64,000 nt of DNA from Panorpa germanica (GCA_963678705.1 OY783209.1:6944001-7008000); one strand, 5' to 3'. Positions 11,779-25,170 are shown, counted from the stretch's first letter. The notes: a model not told the origin generated them from the letters alone. Made by a program: numbers and translations.

Positions 11779-11918
11779 AAAGGCCCCCTACACATTTGAG
11801 CTACCTGCGCTAACTAATAGTTGATGGCTAACTGGTATAGTACGCTTGTTTACTGGGATTCGCGAGCATTCTCCGGTTCGATCCGAGCCCAACTTATTCG
11901 AATGTGTGTAGGACCTTT
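11779..11918. mobile_element. Short inverted-repeat element carrying a tRNA-like sequence
   Basis: Arms 11779-11799 and 11898-11918 are inverted repeats (about 16 of 21 positions). TTAA occurs at both outer edges (11776-11779 and 11917-11920), compatible with a piggyBac-type duplication but weak evidence in AT-rich DNA. Between the arms, TGGCTAACTGGT fits a tRNA A box and GGTTCGATCC a B box, spaced as in a tRNA or tRNA-derived SINE. I cannot fold a convincing full cloverleaf with paired acceptor stem, so this is not called a tRNA gene. Confidence 0.5.
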
Positions 11919-12065
11919 AATGTCTATCCATCGTTGATTTTAGCTTTCGCGTTATTTTTTAATCGCCTCATAAAAAGACTATTAAAAAAGTTCAATCAAT
12001 TGGAAGGCAACATTTGAGCAAATAAAATGTATGAACACTTTTTAAATTGACTATTTCACACACAC

Positions 12066-12069
<4 letters not shown>

Positions 12070-12152
<83 letters not shown>
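12070..12152. repeat. (AT)n microsatellite
   Basis: An uninterrupted AT dinucleotide run of about 83 bases, preceded by a short (CA)n. Confidence 0.98.
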
Positions 12153-12156
<4 letters not shown>

Positions 12157-12764
12157 AATTTCCTGTTATATTTTTCCTCACTATTTTAGATAGTTGTTTT
12201 TCCGAACGAGCTTTCTCTGGAAATATAGTTTTGTTTTATTTCCTGTCTGTCAGAATAATGGACATGCTGAACATAATTGTCACGGAAATATGTTGCAGCA
12301 ACCCTCCCGGATATTTAGGGGTTAACTGTGTTACATTTACTGAAATGAAAAAGAAAATAAACGGAAAATAGTTAATTAAATACAAATTCATTTTTATTTT
12401 CGAGTGCAGTGAGAGAAAGCTCTGGTCTTTGTACTGCATACCCATAATCATCTAAGTTTTGTTAAACTTATGTTTCCAACTATGTAGAAATTTATACATA
12501 AACCGGAAAAGCGCAGTAGTTCAAGCTCTGTTTGATACGACCGGATACAGTGGTTCCACTGACAGCCTTGCTGAAGTCTTCCGGGTAAGGAGAAAGGTAC
12601 GTCTGTAACACATGCTCCAACGACTTGAATAAAGCTCTGAAATAATCTTGGGTTTCATGACGTCATTCGTCTTGATAAATCTTAAAGATTTGAGTCTTTG
12701 AATGTTGAAATTGGAGAGTAAGTAGATAGAAGACTTTTTATTTTATCGACAATTGAAAATTATA

Positions 12765-13055
12765 TTTTTTTTTTATTAATACTTCACGGGATTACACTTC
12801 TTAGGACCACGGTCCTTTTTTCGCTCTTCTTGATTCATTTTATTAACATTTTACATATTTACATTTCAATTATTATTAAACCTAAACTTTTAAACCCGCT
12901 ATATTCCATATCCTGTCTATCACGAAGCACACTGGCCACCTCAGATATCTTAGTAGCTCCTGCATACTCGTTGGTAACACCACTCCATTTTTTTTTCAAA
13001 ACTCTGTACAAATTATTTCTGCAGGCCTCCGTTTCTGTACATTGGAAGAATCAAT
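12765..13055 (-). mobile_element. Unidentified coding tail with poly(A), probably LINE or retrocopy 3' end
   Basis: On the minus strand a frame of 63 codons (12859-13050, stop at 12859-12861) reads TETEACRNNLYRVLKKKW, then SGVTNEYAGATKISEVASV and RDRQDMEYSGFKSLGL. Composition is far less AT-biased than the random frames around it. It is followed by an 85-base UTR and a ten-base poly(A), seen as poly(T) at 12765-12774. The structure (coding end, short UTR, poly(A), abrupt 5' break) is that of a truncated retrotransposed copy. I do not recognise the protein. Confidence 0.5.
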
Positions 13056-16000
13056 AAAATAGAGGATATTGTAAGATGTATTGAGTGTTTCGATTGAGTA
13101 CTTTTTCAGAATATTCTATTCTACGGCATTTCTGAATAGAAATGTTGCCCTAGATACATGAGATCCCGATCAGGATTTGACAAGGAACTAATGGATTTGA
13201 CGGTGTCCTAATTAGAGGCTCATAAGGCTGGCTCAGTCGGTCATAAGAAAATATCATATAACCGGTATTTCGATCGGTAAATCATGAGATTAGCCTGACC
13301 GAAACGTGGTCGACATTGTTCCAGTAAGCAGTGGCTTATCAAGTAGATTAACCCGACAAGGTCCTAGTTAAGCGCTTGCAAGTGTTGCTCGTTTTAGAAG
13401 TCAATAATTAAATATCGTATAAGACCCCGATTCCGTACTCCATGGTACTTGGGTTAGATTTAGCGACTACTACAGTAACGATATCGCTGGTATCTCGACG
13501 CGCACGCGATTCACACGCGATAAATAATTACTCGCGTTCATATGGGCTTCTAGTTTTAGTCTAGTATGTTGATATTTCTTGGTGAACAAATTTATCATAT
13601 AATCCGTCATAGTAAACAGTTGTTTCCTAATTATAGAATATTTATAAGAACATATAGGATATACAGATAAATAGAAATGCTTAATGTAATTAACAACAAA
13701 GCGAGAAACTGAAAACAATAATATTAATCATCTGTTAATTTAATTAGGTGCTACGCATTCACAACAATCGAAATATTCCCCCTTTTACCCCTATTTTCTA
13801 ACCATTTTGAACCCTGAAGCTCTCAAGGGAGCGTTGTAAATATATCGTGGAATTATGATATTTTGAATTTGCGTGTTTGGTTAAGATGGTGGATTTAGAT
13901 AGAGTGAGAACACAACTCGCGACAATAGTAATTATTTGTTAGACATAACATTCTACAATCATTTTATAATTTATGTTCTATTAGAGCTAATAACACGAAA
14001 TGGTACAACATGAAAAGATAGATGTACACTAGGGAATAAACAAATATGAAATATATGTGAAAAAATTAAACTATGAGTATTATATATTAAAATTGTAATA
14101 TCAATGAATAGGTATATAAAATATTGTAACTTTAAAATATAAAACTTGAAATTTAAGCAAAAATTACTGCCGGACAGAAATGTTATTATACATTAGTGAA
14201 CTTACTTCGATCTTTCCAGCTAAATTACAAACTAAAACTCCCGATATGTAAAGTTATAATAAGACCTTGAAGAAGAGCTATTGTAATCTTGCGGATTTGG
14301 AAAAGAAAAACTTATACTTTTAAGAAAAATTTATAGAGCAGTATCTGAAAATAGACGAACGAAAATAGGAGCAAATATGACAATATAGCACATAAAGTGA
14401 GACAGCGATATAGTGACAGAAATTAGAAGAAATTTGGAGAAATAGACGCTCTATTCGATTCTATTCCCTAGAATTGTTCCTTAACTTAATTAACTATTTC
14501 CTAAATAAAATTAAAGCTACATTACAATCTAATATACTGGATTAACCCTTTAAGATGTATAAAACAAGATTTTTAAAATTCAAAATAAACTTTTTAAATA
14601 TATTTTATGTTCTTGATTAGAGATAATTTAATATAGGTTTATTTTTCGCTTGACGTAATACGTAGATTTACTAGTTTCTCTTGCTAAACTACTTTATTAA
14701 TTGATTTAAGCTGAAAGAATATTTAATATGTGTTTTTTTACATTACAAAATTCAACATCGGCCTGACTCCTGTATCGGTCTCACAGTTCTCGTAGTAATA
14801 CACTAGATTAGTATGAAAGGACTAGATTTAGTATGAAAGGATGAGTATCCCTTTTAGGATCAGGATAGGTCCAAAATTTCGACTCGGGATTAGATGAAAT
14901 CTCCAATATTTCTAACAATAACAAAACAATAATTTGAAATTTGAAACAAGAAATTTGGAAACAATATGTTAAATATTAACATAACATAATATTGAATTTT
15001 TCTGTTATATAATCATTGATAGTGTAGTTATATTAAAAAATAAAATTTTAATGTTACAAAACAAATTACAATTTATCTTAATAGTTAAGTAGCTTTTCTT
15101 AAACACTTAAAATATTTATTGGGTGTTTATATGACTTCTGTAACAGACAGCTAAACATTCGTGTTCCGCAAAACACATAGATCATATCCAACGAAAGCTA
15201 GACATGGTCTGGGTTCCTAGTTCAGGGTACTGGGTTCGAGGTCTGGCAACCTCTGTTTCATTAACAAAACCTATACAAAGCTAACACAGAAGATAACAAA
15301 TCTAATCAGTTTGATAATTATATTTAATTATAGACACATTTATTTGTTAGTGTCAAACACCCTGTTATTAACTTGTTGTTTTTTTAATAAACAATTTAAA
15401 ACAAATTGGATGATTATATCAAAAAAGAAAGATAGAAAGAAAGCACGCATATTATATTAATCGTTTTAATGATTCATTTACTCATATCAAAGATTATAGT
15501 GCGTTTTCTTTTTCTTTATTGTTGTATGACGATTTCCACTAAGTCAAATTTGCCGATATATTGTGTTTTAATTCAGTTATTAGTGTATTAACTTATGTTA
15601 TTCATAAATTACATTGCTCAAATTTCCTGCATTTCTAATCAAAAAAAAATTGGAAAAACGCTGGACTAAATATATCAAGCTTAAAGGAGGCTATGTTGAT
15701 AAATTGTATTAATAATCGTAGCATCTTCTTACTTCTTCCAACAAATATTGAATGTCGCATCAGTCTGTACCACGCATTATTCTCGCTCTTCTCGAATTTC
15801 TGCATAGTGCATTTATTTTCCTACGATTCTTCTCCTAATTTCATCGTGTTCTATAACAAAAGATGTTGCAAAAGGTCCACGTCTTTAACCTCAAATAAAG
15901 GCTTCCTTTATGGCGAGTACACTTTTATGCATGTTATACCTTGCAGTAAAAACTTTATGTTTTTAAAGTGAAGAAATAAAGAACTACAATTTATTAAACA

Positions 16001-18104
16001 GATAAAATCTACAGAAAGTACCAGGTACTTGGTAATTGTTTTAAATTCAACTTTGAGGTTTTATCAGCACATTTATGACCTGACCTAGACTTGGTTAATG
16101 AGTATAATTCCAACCCAGACGTTGTATCATAAATTTTGTTAATTGAGTGCATGACATTGTCTAATTTCCATTGGCCTATCAATCAAAATATGAAAGGCTA
16201 TTGTACAAGCTTCAATAGAAATATGAATAATAACAAACTCATGCATTGGTAGAAGAATTAGTAACTAATACAAAATTAGCGGTAAATGGCGCAAACAATT
16301 TGATGGAAAGCTGGTAACAAGAAAGGTTAGATTCAAATGTATGTAAGAAAGAAAAGATAGTCATTGCATACCTTTAATAATAGAATATCAATTGGATTAT
16401 GTATGTAGACGTGACTTTTAAGAAAGTAATTAACAGATTTGGTTTATAATGAGTCTGAGGTCGAAAAAAAGTCGTTCAGACATAAAGCACCTATAGGAAA
16501 TTGGACAAAATAACTACATCCCCTTCTATCTAGTATAAATGTTGTTATTTATGCACTTAAGAAAAGATTTCTGTGATGGATCTTCAGTCATTAGTTTAAA
16601 ACGGCAAATATCGACGAAGAAGCAACCGAAAATTGAAGGATTTGTTTACAAAATCTGACAAAATCAATTACATCGAAACACAAAAACTGAAATGTCTTAG
16701 TAATCTTATAAGAATGGGATGCAGCTATAAAAACTAACCAGTTTTTCAACAAAACCAACTTGAAATATATAACAGAATGAAAACTAGGAATATTAGAAAT
16801 TGAAAAGAGTGGTTATGCACAGGTATTCTTGGAATGCTGTGAAGGAGAAAGGAAAATAATAATAAAGTAGTGAATAGAAGAAGAATAAAAGGAAACATGT
16901 ATGAAGCAGGAGAAGACATAAAGACAGGAACAATAGTACAGGAGATTTTTGGTTTTACATCTTGGATTGAAGAAGATTATTCTTGGTTACTTACCTTGAT
17001 GTCTTGATTTGAACTTAAATTAGTTTATAACAAAATACGGTACAAAAAGTACCTTTATCTTATTAAAAAAATATCATTTCAACCTTTAGAAATTCGAAAC
17101 CTGTTGTAAACATATTCCGGTTTGTTCCAGATATTTTATAGAAAACCTCCATCCTCTCTTTTTCAGAAAAATCAACTTTATTGAATTAAAACTTGATAAT
17201 AATCGTTTATTGAAACATTACTAATAAATATTCGATGTAGTACACATAGAACGCCCCAAAAGAACCCTTATAATAATGATGTGGTAGTTACATGGGGTGG
17301 GAAGGGTAGTTTTCTATACGTAACTTCCCTAACCTTATGGTTTTCTGGTCTTATGGTGGTATAGTGTTATTGGTATTATGGTCATATTGTACTCACTACT
17401 CAGTATAAAGTAAAATACCATAGTAATAGGAACTAGTTTATATAGTATAGTTACCGTTGTTACCAAGAGAGGCGCTGGTTTTGGAAATTGCCACTAAAAA
17501 CCTTAACACAAACTATATGTCACCCCACAATATTTTAACCAGAGGTTGTCAAACATATTAGTTGTTGGATACTATCTGGTACCATTAAGGGAATATTTAT
17601 TAGTCGTTATAGATTGTTACGGAGAATCGTTGTTAAGATATCATCTTCTGTATCCACACACCGCACCGAATATTACAGAAGTTCATTGACTACATATAAA
17701 ACGATATACTGAAAACATAAAAAAGAAAGTGCGAAATTGATAGTGTTCATAAAAATTTTGATGTCAGTTTAAGATCTCGGTAATAATAATAAAGAAAGAA
17801 TTGTTTTTTATTATTTGTTTGTATTGGGATATGTACTAAAATACTTTGTTGTTAAATAGAAAATATTTGAGTTAACTGCACCTAGTAATTGAAATAATTT
17901 TTGTCTGGAAATGCTTTTCTTCTAGTTAATAGCATTTCTTTTTAAAGAGGGTTTTGCACTTTCTCGTTCAGTTTCACTAAAGTTTCTATTGAATTGATGT
18001 TCTATTCAAAAAAACAATCCTGTTTTTATAATTTTATGGGTTTTTAACCACTCCATCTCCATTTTTACACATTTTGTCACATAGTTCCTTATTTTAATTT
18101 CAAT
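13056..18104. other. Five kilobases without recognisable features
   Basis: AT-rich. No open frame above about 92 residues, none with recognisable motifs, and no repeat with firm borders. A tRNA B-box-like 'gggttcgaggtct' lies near 15230 but has no partner structure. A small hairpin (GAAATGCT/AGCATTTC) lies near 17910. Confidence 0.4.
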
Positions 18105-18500
18105 TTATGTTACATTCAGATTTAAGTAAGAAAATATAGTTTAGAAATGAGTCCCGCAAAATTATATCAACTATAATCAGAATCAAAAGTAATCATTGTA
18201 AAACTCCAGCTCACCTGTACAAAATTAATATTAAATCCGACGATAGATGTAAATGTGGTGAAGAAGGAACTTTGGATCATATTATATTTGAATGCATAAA
18301 TTATAGTTTAGAAAGATCATAATTCAATAGTGAAATATTAGATGTGATTAAAACTTTTCCTGTTAATACTAAATTTTTGTTAAGTGATTCAAAATTAATT
18401 AGTGAATTATTGAAATATTTTGAAATTTGTAAAATAGAATTATAAAATGAGAAATTTGTAAAAAAATGTTTGATGGTGGCTTTGACGAATAAAAATCAAT
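18105..18500 (+). mobile_element. LINE-C 3' tail, stop-containing copy
   Basis: Nearly the same as 29998-30424: it encodes the KTPAHLYKIN segment, the CGEEGTLDHIIFEC finger-like motif and the FPVNTKFLLSDSKLIS end. An in-frame TAA (codon AAA to TAA near 18320) and changes before 18160 break the frame. It ends at the family's 'gacgaataaaaatcaa'. No target duplication found. Confidence 0.88.
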
Positions 18501-19048
18501 TAAGTACAATTGACAAAGTAGTTTTAAAAAAAATTAATATTTTGATATAAAAGTATAGGTAAATGGCTCCCTTTACTGTTCTATTCGTAGTCTAATAAAC
18601 GTCAAAACTGGTGTAAAACTGTAAAATATACTGCAACACTGCACATTTTGCTGTACTCTATGCTAAACCGTCAGTGTGAAAAAATAGTACGCAAATAAGT
18701 CATGAAAAGAAAATGAAAAGAATTTTATAAACTTTGTTATAATATAAACAAATAATAAGTATTAGTTATTATTCTGTAATATTTTTAGAATCACTGTTAC
18801 AATAACAGGATGTGACGACGGCAGATGAAATCGAATCAATCAGCCGGCAACGTATAGCCACGGCCACCTCCTTTCCTTTCTACCAACTACCTTGCTTCTT
18901 TGTGTTCCTCTACAAAATCATTGAGAAAAAATGTTACTAACACTATTCAAAAACTAAAAGGTTTTAAGTCGCCTAGTAATTTTAGTTCATAGACGACAAA
19001 TGCAGTTGCTAAAAGCGGGTTTTTCAGTGTCGAAAGATTTTACACTAA
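18501..19048. other. Intergenic stretch
   Basis: Nothing supported between the LINE-C tail and the Harbinger-like MITE. Confidence 0.4.
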
Positions 19049-19842
19049 GGGCCTTATTCTGTAAAGTATTTCCACCGATGAAAAAATTTCATCGCTGTAA
19101 AATGACGTCACAAAAGCGATGATTTTTTATTTGGTATTCTATAAGAAATTTTCATCGATTTTATTTTTGTCGCTGGAAAAAAATCGACCAAATTATAAGG
19201 TCGCCTTTAAAATTTTTCATCGCTGTATTTTTGAGAACTGTCAAACAATTTGAACTATAATTTGCTGTAGTTGGAGGATCCTACGAAGAAGTACAAAATA
19301 AGTTAGTATTTATATGTATACATATACATACATATTTCTTTGTTTTTATTGACATCCCAGAATATTACAATCTATTCCTAGATATAATAATATGTATACA
19401 TATGAATATATAAATATATCAGAAAGTGAGGTTATGTTGTTTGTCAATTATTGCTACAGGGGAATGCTTTTTTTACATAAATTGTGCATGGCCATTTGAA
19501 ATTCTATTTATAATAATTATTTCCCCACTGATTTTCCCGTTTTCCTTTTCATAGATACCATATTGACTTTTTTTAATAGATTTTGACATGTAAGAATTAT
19601 ATAAACAACTGTCATTTAAAATATTTTATATTTTTTCTATTTAATACTTTGTCGTGATTGGTCAAATATCATCAATACCAGTTTATACTCTTTCACCGCT
19701 GTGTATTATAAGGGCGGTGGAAAATTTTGCATACAGAATACCACTTTAGATATGTTAAATATAGCGACCTTATTCTATCGATGAAAAAATTAAATATTTT
19801 TTGTCGATGGTCGATTTTTTAAAAAGATACAGAATAAGGCCC
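19049..19842. mobile_element. PIF/Harbinger-like MITE (794 bp)
   Basis: Perfect 15-bp terminal inverted repeats GGGCCTTATTCTGTA and TACAGAATAAGGCCC, flanked by TAA at 19046-19048 and 19843-19845. A 3-bp TWA duplication and GGGCC-type ends fit PIF/Harbinger. The subterminal regions repeat 'catcgctg' and 'gatgaaaaaat' motifs in both orientations, as is common for transposase-binding sites. No transposase is encoded. Confidence 0.85.
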
Positions 19843-19845
19843 TAA

Positions 19846-20628
19846 GTAAAGGTCCCCTGTTACGGACATAGCCTCTCAAATGACTAATTTCACCGGGCTA
19901 CATGATCTTGCTACAGATATTTTAACGCACGTTAAAGCATACATCTATCAAAAAACATTTTATAAACTAGCCACGGGCATTATTCTTACGGTCAACCTGC
20001 TAAAAAGGATGTTGGTGATGTTCTAAACTCAATTGCTGATGTTCAAAGTAAACATTTTAGTATTGAGTTATCAAGCGAAACATCTAAATATAAAGTACGA
20101 GGTACGATGCTTTCTGCAGTGCGCTATGGGTGGCGCACAAAGCACCAGAGAAAAACAAGGAAGGAGGGAGGAAGGGTTCTACTAAATATATAGCTAAACT
20201 ACAGGGTAGAAAAAGAACATAATGTAATGCAATCAAATATTGAAGAGAGGGGTAGTAAATATTGTACAAATAATACACCCTTTGGTCTACCCCTCTCTCT
20301 CTCTTTTACTGTATCTACTCCCAAAGTCATCAACAATATTTACGCAATAGAATCAAAATGCTTGAAGTTGATTTTTATTTGTAATTGGGTTGAAAACACC
20401 CCTATTTTTATTTAATATTTTATGAGATTCTTTTAATTATAATACCTAAATATATTTATTTTTCTCTCGAAATTATTCAAATTAGAGGTTATTTTAAAAT
20501 TGATTACCTAAAATATTTGTTTTGGAATAGTACTCTGTCATGACGTTTTGCAGTGAGGGGATGCGGTAAGGGCTTTCGTATATTAGTTTGTATCTCCCTA
20601 TGAATATCGAGGTTTACGCTATAGACCG
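19846..20628. other. Intergenic stretch
   Basis: Nothing supported. Open frames here (for example 20227-20415) are low-complexity. Confidence 0.4.
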
Positions 20629-20931
20629 GGCGCTAGAGGTAAGTGAGTATGCAAAATGTGAGGACCGAATTTCACCAATAGATTTAAGTTAAGAAAAGGT
20701 CAAAAATTAATAATGCGGATCTTGCCGGTCAAATATTTGGTCCATTTTTTTTTACCCTTCTACTCTTATTTGTAAAGGACAAAATTGCATAATCCCCTCG
20801 GAAAGGGGATGTGAAGGGACCATCACAGCTGATGGCAAGATGTGTTTTGTTATTATTTGGGGTCTCAGGTATAAGAATCCGGCCATAGTTGCCGGTCCTC
20901 ACATTTTGCATACTCAACTACCTATAACGCC
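20629..20931. mobile_element. MITE (about 303 bp) with long inverted repeats
   Basis: Inverted arms of roughly 35 bases: 'gagtatgcaaaatgtgagga' on the left (20645-20664) occurs inverted at 20892-20915, and matching extends outward to GGCG-type tips. No transposase and no clear target duplication. The inside is moderately GC-rich, with a short hairpin near 20798-20810 (cccctcggaaagggg). Confidence 0.75.
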
Positions 20932-21509
20932 TGCACTACTAGATAAAATGAAACTGGAAATTCATAACGAGTCGGCCTATATTTTTAAAAAGACCAACAG
21001 AGACCACAGAATGTAATACATTTATTAAGAATGAATTTTTAGTAGTAATTGTTTCTTTGTTCTTTGCTCATAAGTTTTTTAATATTTCACAATGCCTAAT
21101 TCATTTATATGTTTGTAAGAAAACGTCAAGTGGAATCATCTTCACTACAACGCTTACTAAAAATAAAGCACATTGTTCGCCCTCCCCCTCCTCCCTCCCC
21201 CCTTCCACTAAACCCAATGAAAACTAACAGACGTCTCGGAGTGAATCCTGAGTGATGCTGTAAAGAAATAAAGGAACATCAGTCGCCAGATGGAGTTTCA
21301 ATTCAATCAACAATATTGAATTGGTGCTGCTCTTATAAAAATATGAAAATAGAAATCTATTTCTTTTATTTTTGATTTGATTTTTAGATTTTCTACATTT
21401 TTAAAATAAAAATATGCTAAAATAAAAGAAAGCAAATTTATTATAATATGGTTACTTTAATATATCTACGAGGATGTGTATTACTTATTTTTCTTTGTGA
21501 ATATTCGTA

Positions 21510-22145
21510 ATGGGTTTGTGTCCTATGTCTCAATTTCTATAAAACTGTACTATATATTGATAAAGTGGGTTACTAGAACCTCAAATGTTCAATTACTTTT
21601 TTAATAACTCCTTATATGTTAAGAGATATTAACAATTAAAAAAGTCATTTTGTCTCTTTAATTATTTAAGGGATTCAACGTTGTACACATTCAAAATGCA
21701 TGTGACATCAGAATCCTTGTGTAAGGTTACCAACCTTACAGATCATAAATCTCTGCTATATGTATTTATATATCAAAATATCAAATATTATTCACAGCTG
21801 TTTCAAGGGACAATCAAATTTCAATATTATGTCTGCCTTAGCAGGGTTAAATAAAATAAAAACATATTATTCTTTGACTTGACTTGATTATTTGACTACC
21901 AACAGCTACAGAATATTACCATAGCACTGACCTACTCAACAAATAACTGACGTTAAAATGCATTTCATGTCATACAAATATGGCCGACCATTTCTAGCGC
22001 TAAAACTACAATTCAAACTTTTAATTGCTATATCTCCGTCAATATTTAGATATTTAATAAAATAGCACGCCAATACACATTTATTAACATCAATTTCAAT
22101 GAACAATTGAAAAATCGATCACTAAAAAATGAGGACACAAGCCCA
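21510..22145. mobile_element. MITE family 1, copy 2 (636 bp)
   Basis: Colinear with 1440-2063 throughout and very similar by eye. The left tip reads ATGGGTTTGTGTCCT (one change) and the right tip AGGACACAAGCCCAT. TA precedes the left tip, but TG follows the right. Confidence 0.87.
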
Positions 22146-23959
22146 TTGTTAACCAGAGACTAGATTTAAAAATATTGGTGAACAGATAGTAAAACACATG
22201 TGAGACCAATAATAATACTACCACCCTTGCAGAGGAGGTCGTCGGTAATAGGACTTAGCATTGAAAATAGACTGCCGTTAAATAAAATATATCTCCAACC
22301 TTGTATTATTTATATATTTCTCGTCTTCTCTACGACAAAGTTTTGCTCGTATAATTTATACGAATGACTGAAATCCGTATGAACAGAAGGACCAACAAAA
22401 GGGACTAAAAATAAACATTTATCTTTTTGAATTAAACACATTATATCAAATCGTAACAAGATTGAACCGAATTAAAGCAAAGTCAACGTAGCTTAAAAAT
22501 TCAAGTATTTATTTTGTCTTTATTAAAAATAAATTAATTTGATGATTTACGTTACGTTATGTACTTTTACGTTACTTTTCGAGTACCTAAGTAGAGAAGT
22601 AGAAGTAAAATTAAAATGTGGAAGTACTCGACGGTCGGTCGGTCGGACGGTCGTCGTCGTGGCGCATTCAGCGTCATTATGAGGACTATAAGGACTAATT
22701 TACGCTGTATCGTATTTATATATCTACGTTGTTTGAATATTAAATTATAAAATTAGTTAAAAGTTTCAAATGTTCTGTAGCTTTAAAAGTTTTTATGAAG
22801 CTTTAGTTATGTAAAGCTCAGACAGATGTCTCCATCGGTTAATTACACTACGTGTTAGTCTGATATCTAATTATTTTATCTTTTATATGAGTTCTTTGTT
22901 AATTTATATGTATATACACATATAGGACATTTTAAAGATAATGGGAAGTCCCGAAATACTCAAATGTTTAAGGCCCACAAAAGTAATAAAGAAGAATACC
23001 CGCTCTAGAAACAATTTGGATCCGAAACGTATAAAATTCGAATACGATATTCTAGAACTCGAAAAATGAAAAGAGTATTCATTTCGAAGGCGTTTTGGAT
23101 CAAAAACGGAGGCGAAAGTTTCAGAAGCAAAATGCATTACTTCACCCCATAAACTTAAACCTTAAAATAAGTAATTTTTTTTCTTGAACGTACCAAGTAT
23201 ATTTTCTACCTGGACTTAGAACGTGCTTCATTACTACGATACGAAAAAATATTTGTAGAGCGATTTTGCACTTTGAATTAAAATAAAAATATCACCACTT
23301 TTTACGAAAATATTGCGTTTTCCTGTTGATATAAAATGACACCACTTATTAAAATACTCTGATGATACCTCTTGTTGTAAGACTCTCGCCCTATGGAAAA
23401 TATTCTACGAACGCCTATGTGTTTTTATTTAAACATAAGAGACAGTTAAACATATCAAGAACATTCAAAAGTAATATAATATTTAATAATTCATAAAAGA
23501 AAAATCACTTTAAATTTATATAAATAAGAGAAACTGCTTTATGTTTTTGACAGTTAATCATTTTTATATGAATATTAACTTTTATAAACCCCTAAAACCC
23601 AAAAAAGTCACCCTTAGAGGTTTCATCCCCTCGTGCTAACAGATATTCGTTTCTAAATCATTGTAGCTTTATTCCATTCGAGATGAGATACACAAATAAC
23701 TCTGCAGCATCAACCCAACCATGATCTCGTCTGATAAAGCAGAGGTATATCACGTGACAAATTAACTGATGACGTCATGTGATTGAACTGGGAGGAGGGG
23801 TGGGGGTAGACCCTGTTGAAATAGGGCTAGTGCGGGTTGAAGTCAGAAGTTGTTAACATTTGTTTGTATAATACAGTATCTTGGTTCTAATAAATAGTCA
23901 GACCATAATGTAGTTATTGTAAAAATAAAAATTCTAAGATAAATTATGAAATTATTAAA
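22146..23959. other. Intergenic stretch
   Basis: No gene recognised. A 77-codon minus-strand frame at 22904-23137 is unremarkable. C/G-rich patch at 23785-23815. Confidence 0.4.
22628..22662. repeat. (GGTC)n / (GTC)n simple repeat
   Basis: Short run of GGTC units passing into GTC units. Confidence 0.85.
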
Positions 23960-24255
23960 CTAATAATTAAAACTCCAAAATGTGATAATCTGTTAAAATG
24001 CAGTAGGTATTACTTTTAAAAGAAGTTTAATGTCAGTTTTTAAAAAATATATAAGTGAAAACAATTTCTATTGCTATTAAAAATAGCAATTTTAATTATT
24101 TTGTCGAACTGTCAAAATTTATATTACTAACGATGCATACGTACGAACTAAATTAACTAAACTTAAATTAAAACACGAATGTGACAAGGAATGCTTAAAC
24201 GAAAACCTGAAATCTAGATTACAATATTAAATAAAAAAAGTAAATTAAATATCAA
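23960..24255 (+). repeat. Dispersed repeat R3, copy 1
   Basis: Matches the reverse complement of 60250-60545 nearly throughout and 51340-51500 more loosely. Shared blocks include 'agaagtttaatgtcagttt', 'ctaacgatgcatacg' and 'aaacgaaaacctgaaatcta'. A short open end (stop after SRLKY in the 60-kb copy) suggests it may once have been coding, but the frame is broken in every copy. Confidence 0.7.
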
Positions 24256-25043
24256 AACAGTTAGTGGGAATAAGGCTTAACAATATAAATTTATAGTAAA
24301 AATCTGCCAGTTACGATAACGCCACTTTGGTAATTTATTAAACAATGGGAAAATATGAACTTCGTGTGTTGATAAAGCATTGCTATTTAATGAAAAAGAA
24401 AACGGACTCGGTTTTAATAATACTTGTCAAGCCATACGAGCTTATTGAGTGACGTCATACAAAATATCAATTTAGACGAGAGCGTAACAAATAAAACTTA
24501 GCCAGTTATGAATCACTCTTGTGTTACAATTTATTACGCGAGCTATAGGTTGACCTTCAACGCGTGTGCTAAATTTTAAGGAAAGGGGAAGCTACTGGTT
24601 AAGTGTGATATAGTTCAGCAGTTACAGCGATTAAGATTTTAGGAGCTTTAGGCGTTTTTATTAGAGCTTACTAGCAACGGATTAACGGCGCGTTATTTTA
24701 GTTTCGTTGTGTGTCGTTAGCCGTTATGTTGGTATTATGTAACCAAACCATGCTGGTACTCACTCGTATAGTGATTTACAATAAATTCTATATTGCTAAT
24801 AAAATGTACATTATTTTATTTGTGGCTTATGTAATATGTTATATAGAGAAATAAAAAGCTTAAGATAGTATTCGTGTAATATGCCTTAAAAAAATCAAAT
24901 AAAAGTTGATAAGATTTATTAGAGTGTTATGATGGTGGTATGCGTGTTTACTGCCCTGTTAACTTAACACGATAGTCCGATAAAAATTATATTATCTTTA
25001 AGAACTTTCTTATCATTATGGAATATTTATTTTAATATTATGG

Positions 25044-25170
25044 AACCATCCATTAATTACGTCACACATATTGAAGGAAAAGGGGGTCTACAAATTGTGA
25101 CAAGATGTGACAATTGTGTGAGGGGGAGGGGTGTTGGGAAGAGGGGCTTAAATTTTGTGATATCACATGT
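25044..25170. repeat. Repeat family E, copy 1 ('ATTACGTCACAC' type)
   Basis: Begins 'ccatccattaattacgtcac', then a G-rich core and two 'tgtgaca' motifs. Related copies at 45849-45960, 46275-46370, 57870-57960 and 58023-58070. Similar short non-autonomous elements with a 'taattacgtcac' end are common in insect genomes; borders here are approximate. Confidence 0.6.

Noticed and set aside
15190-15255. tRNA- or SINE-like 'gggttcgaggtct'
   Set aside because: No matching A box at the proper distance and no second copy.
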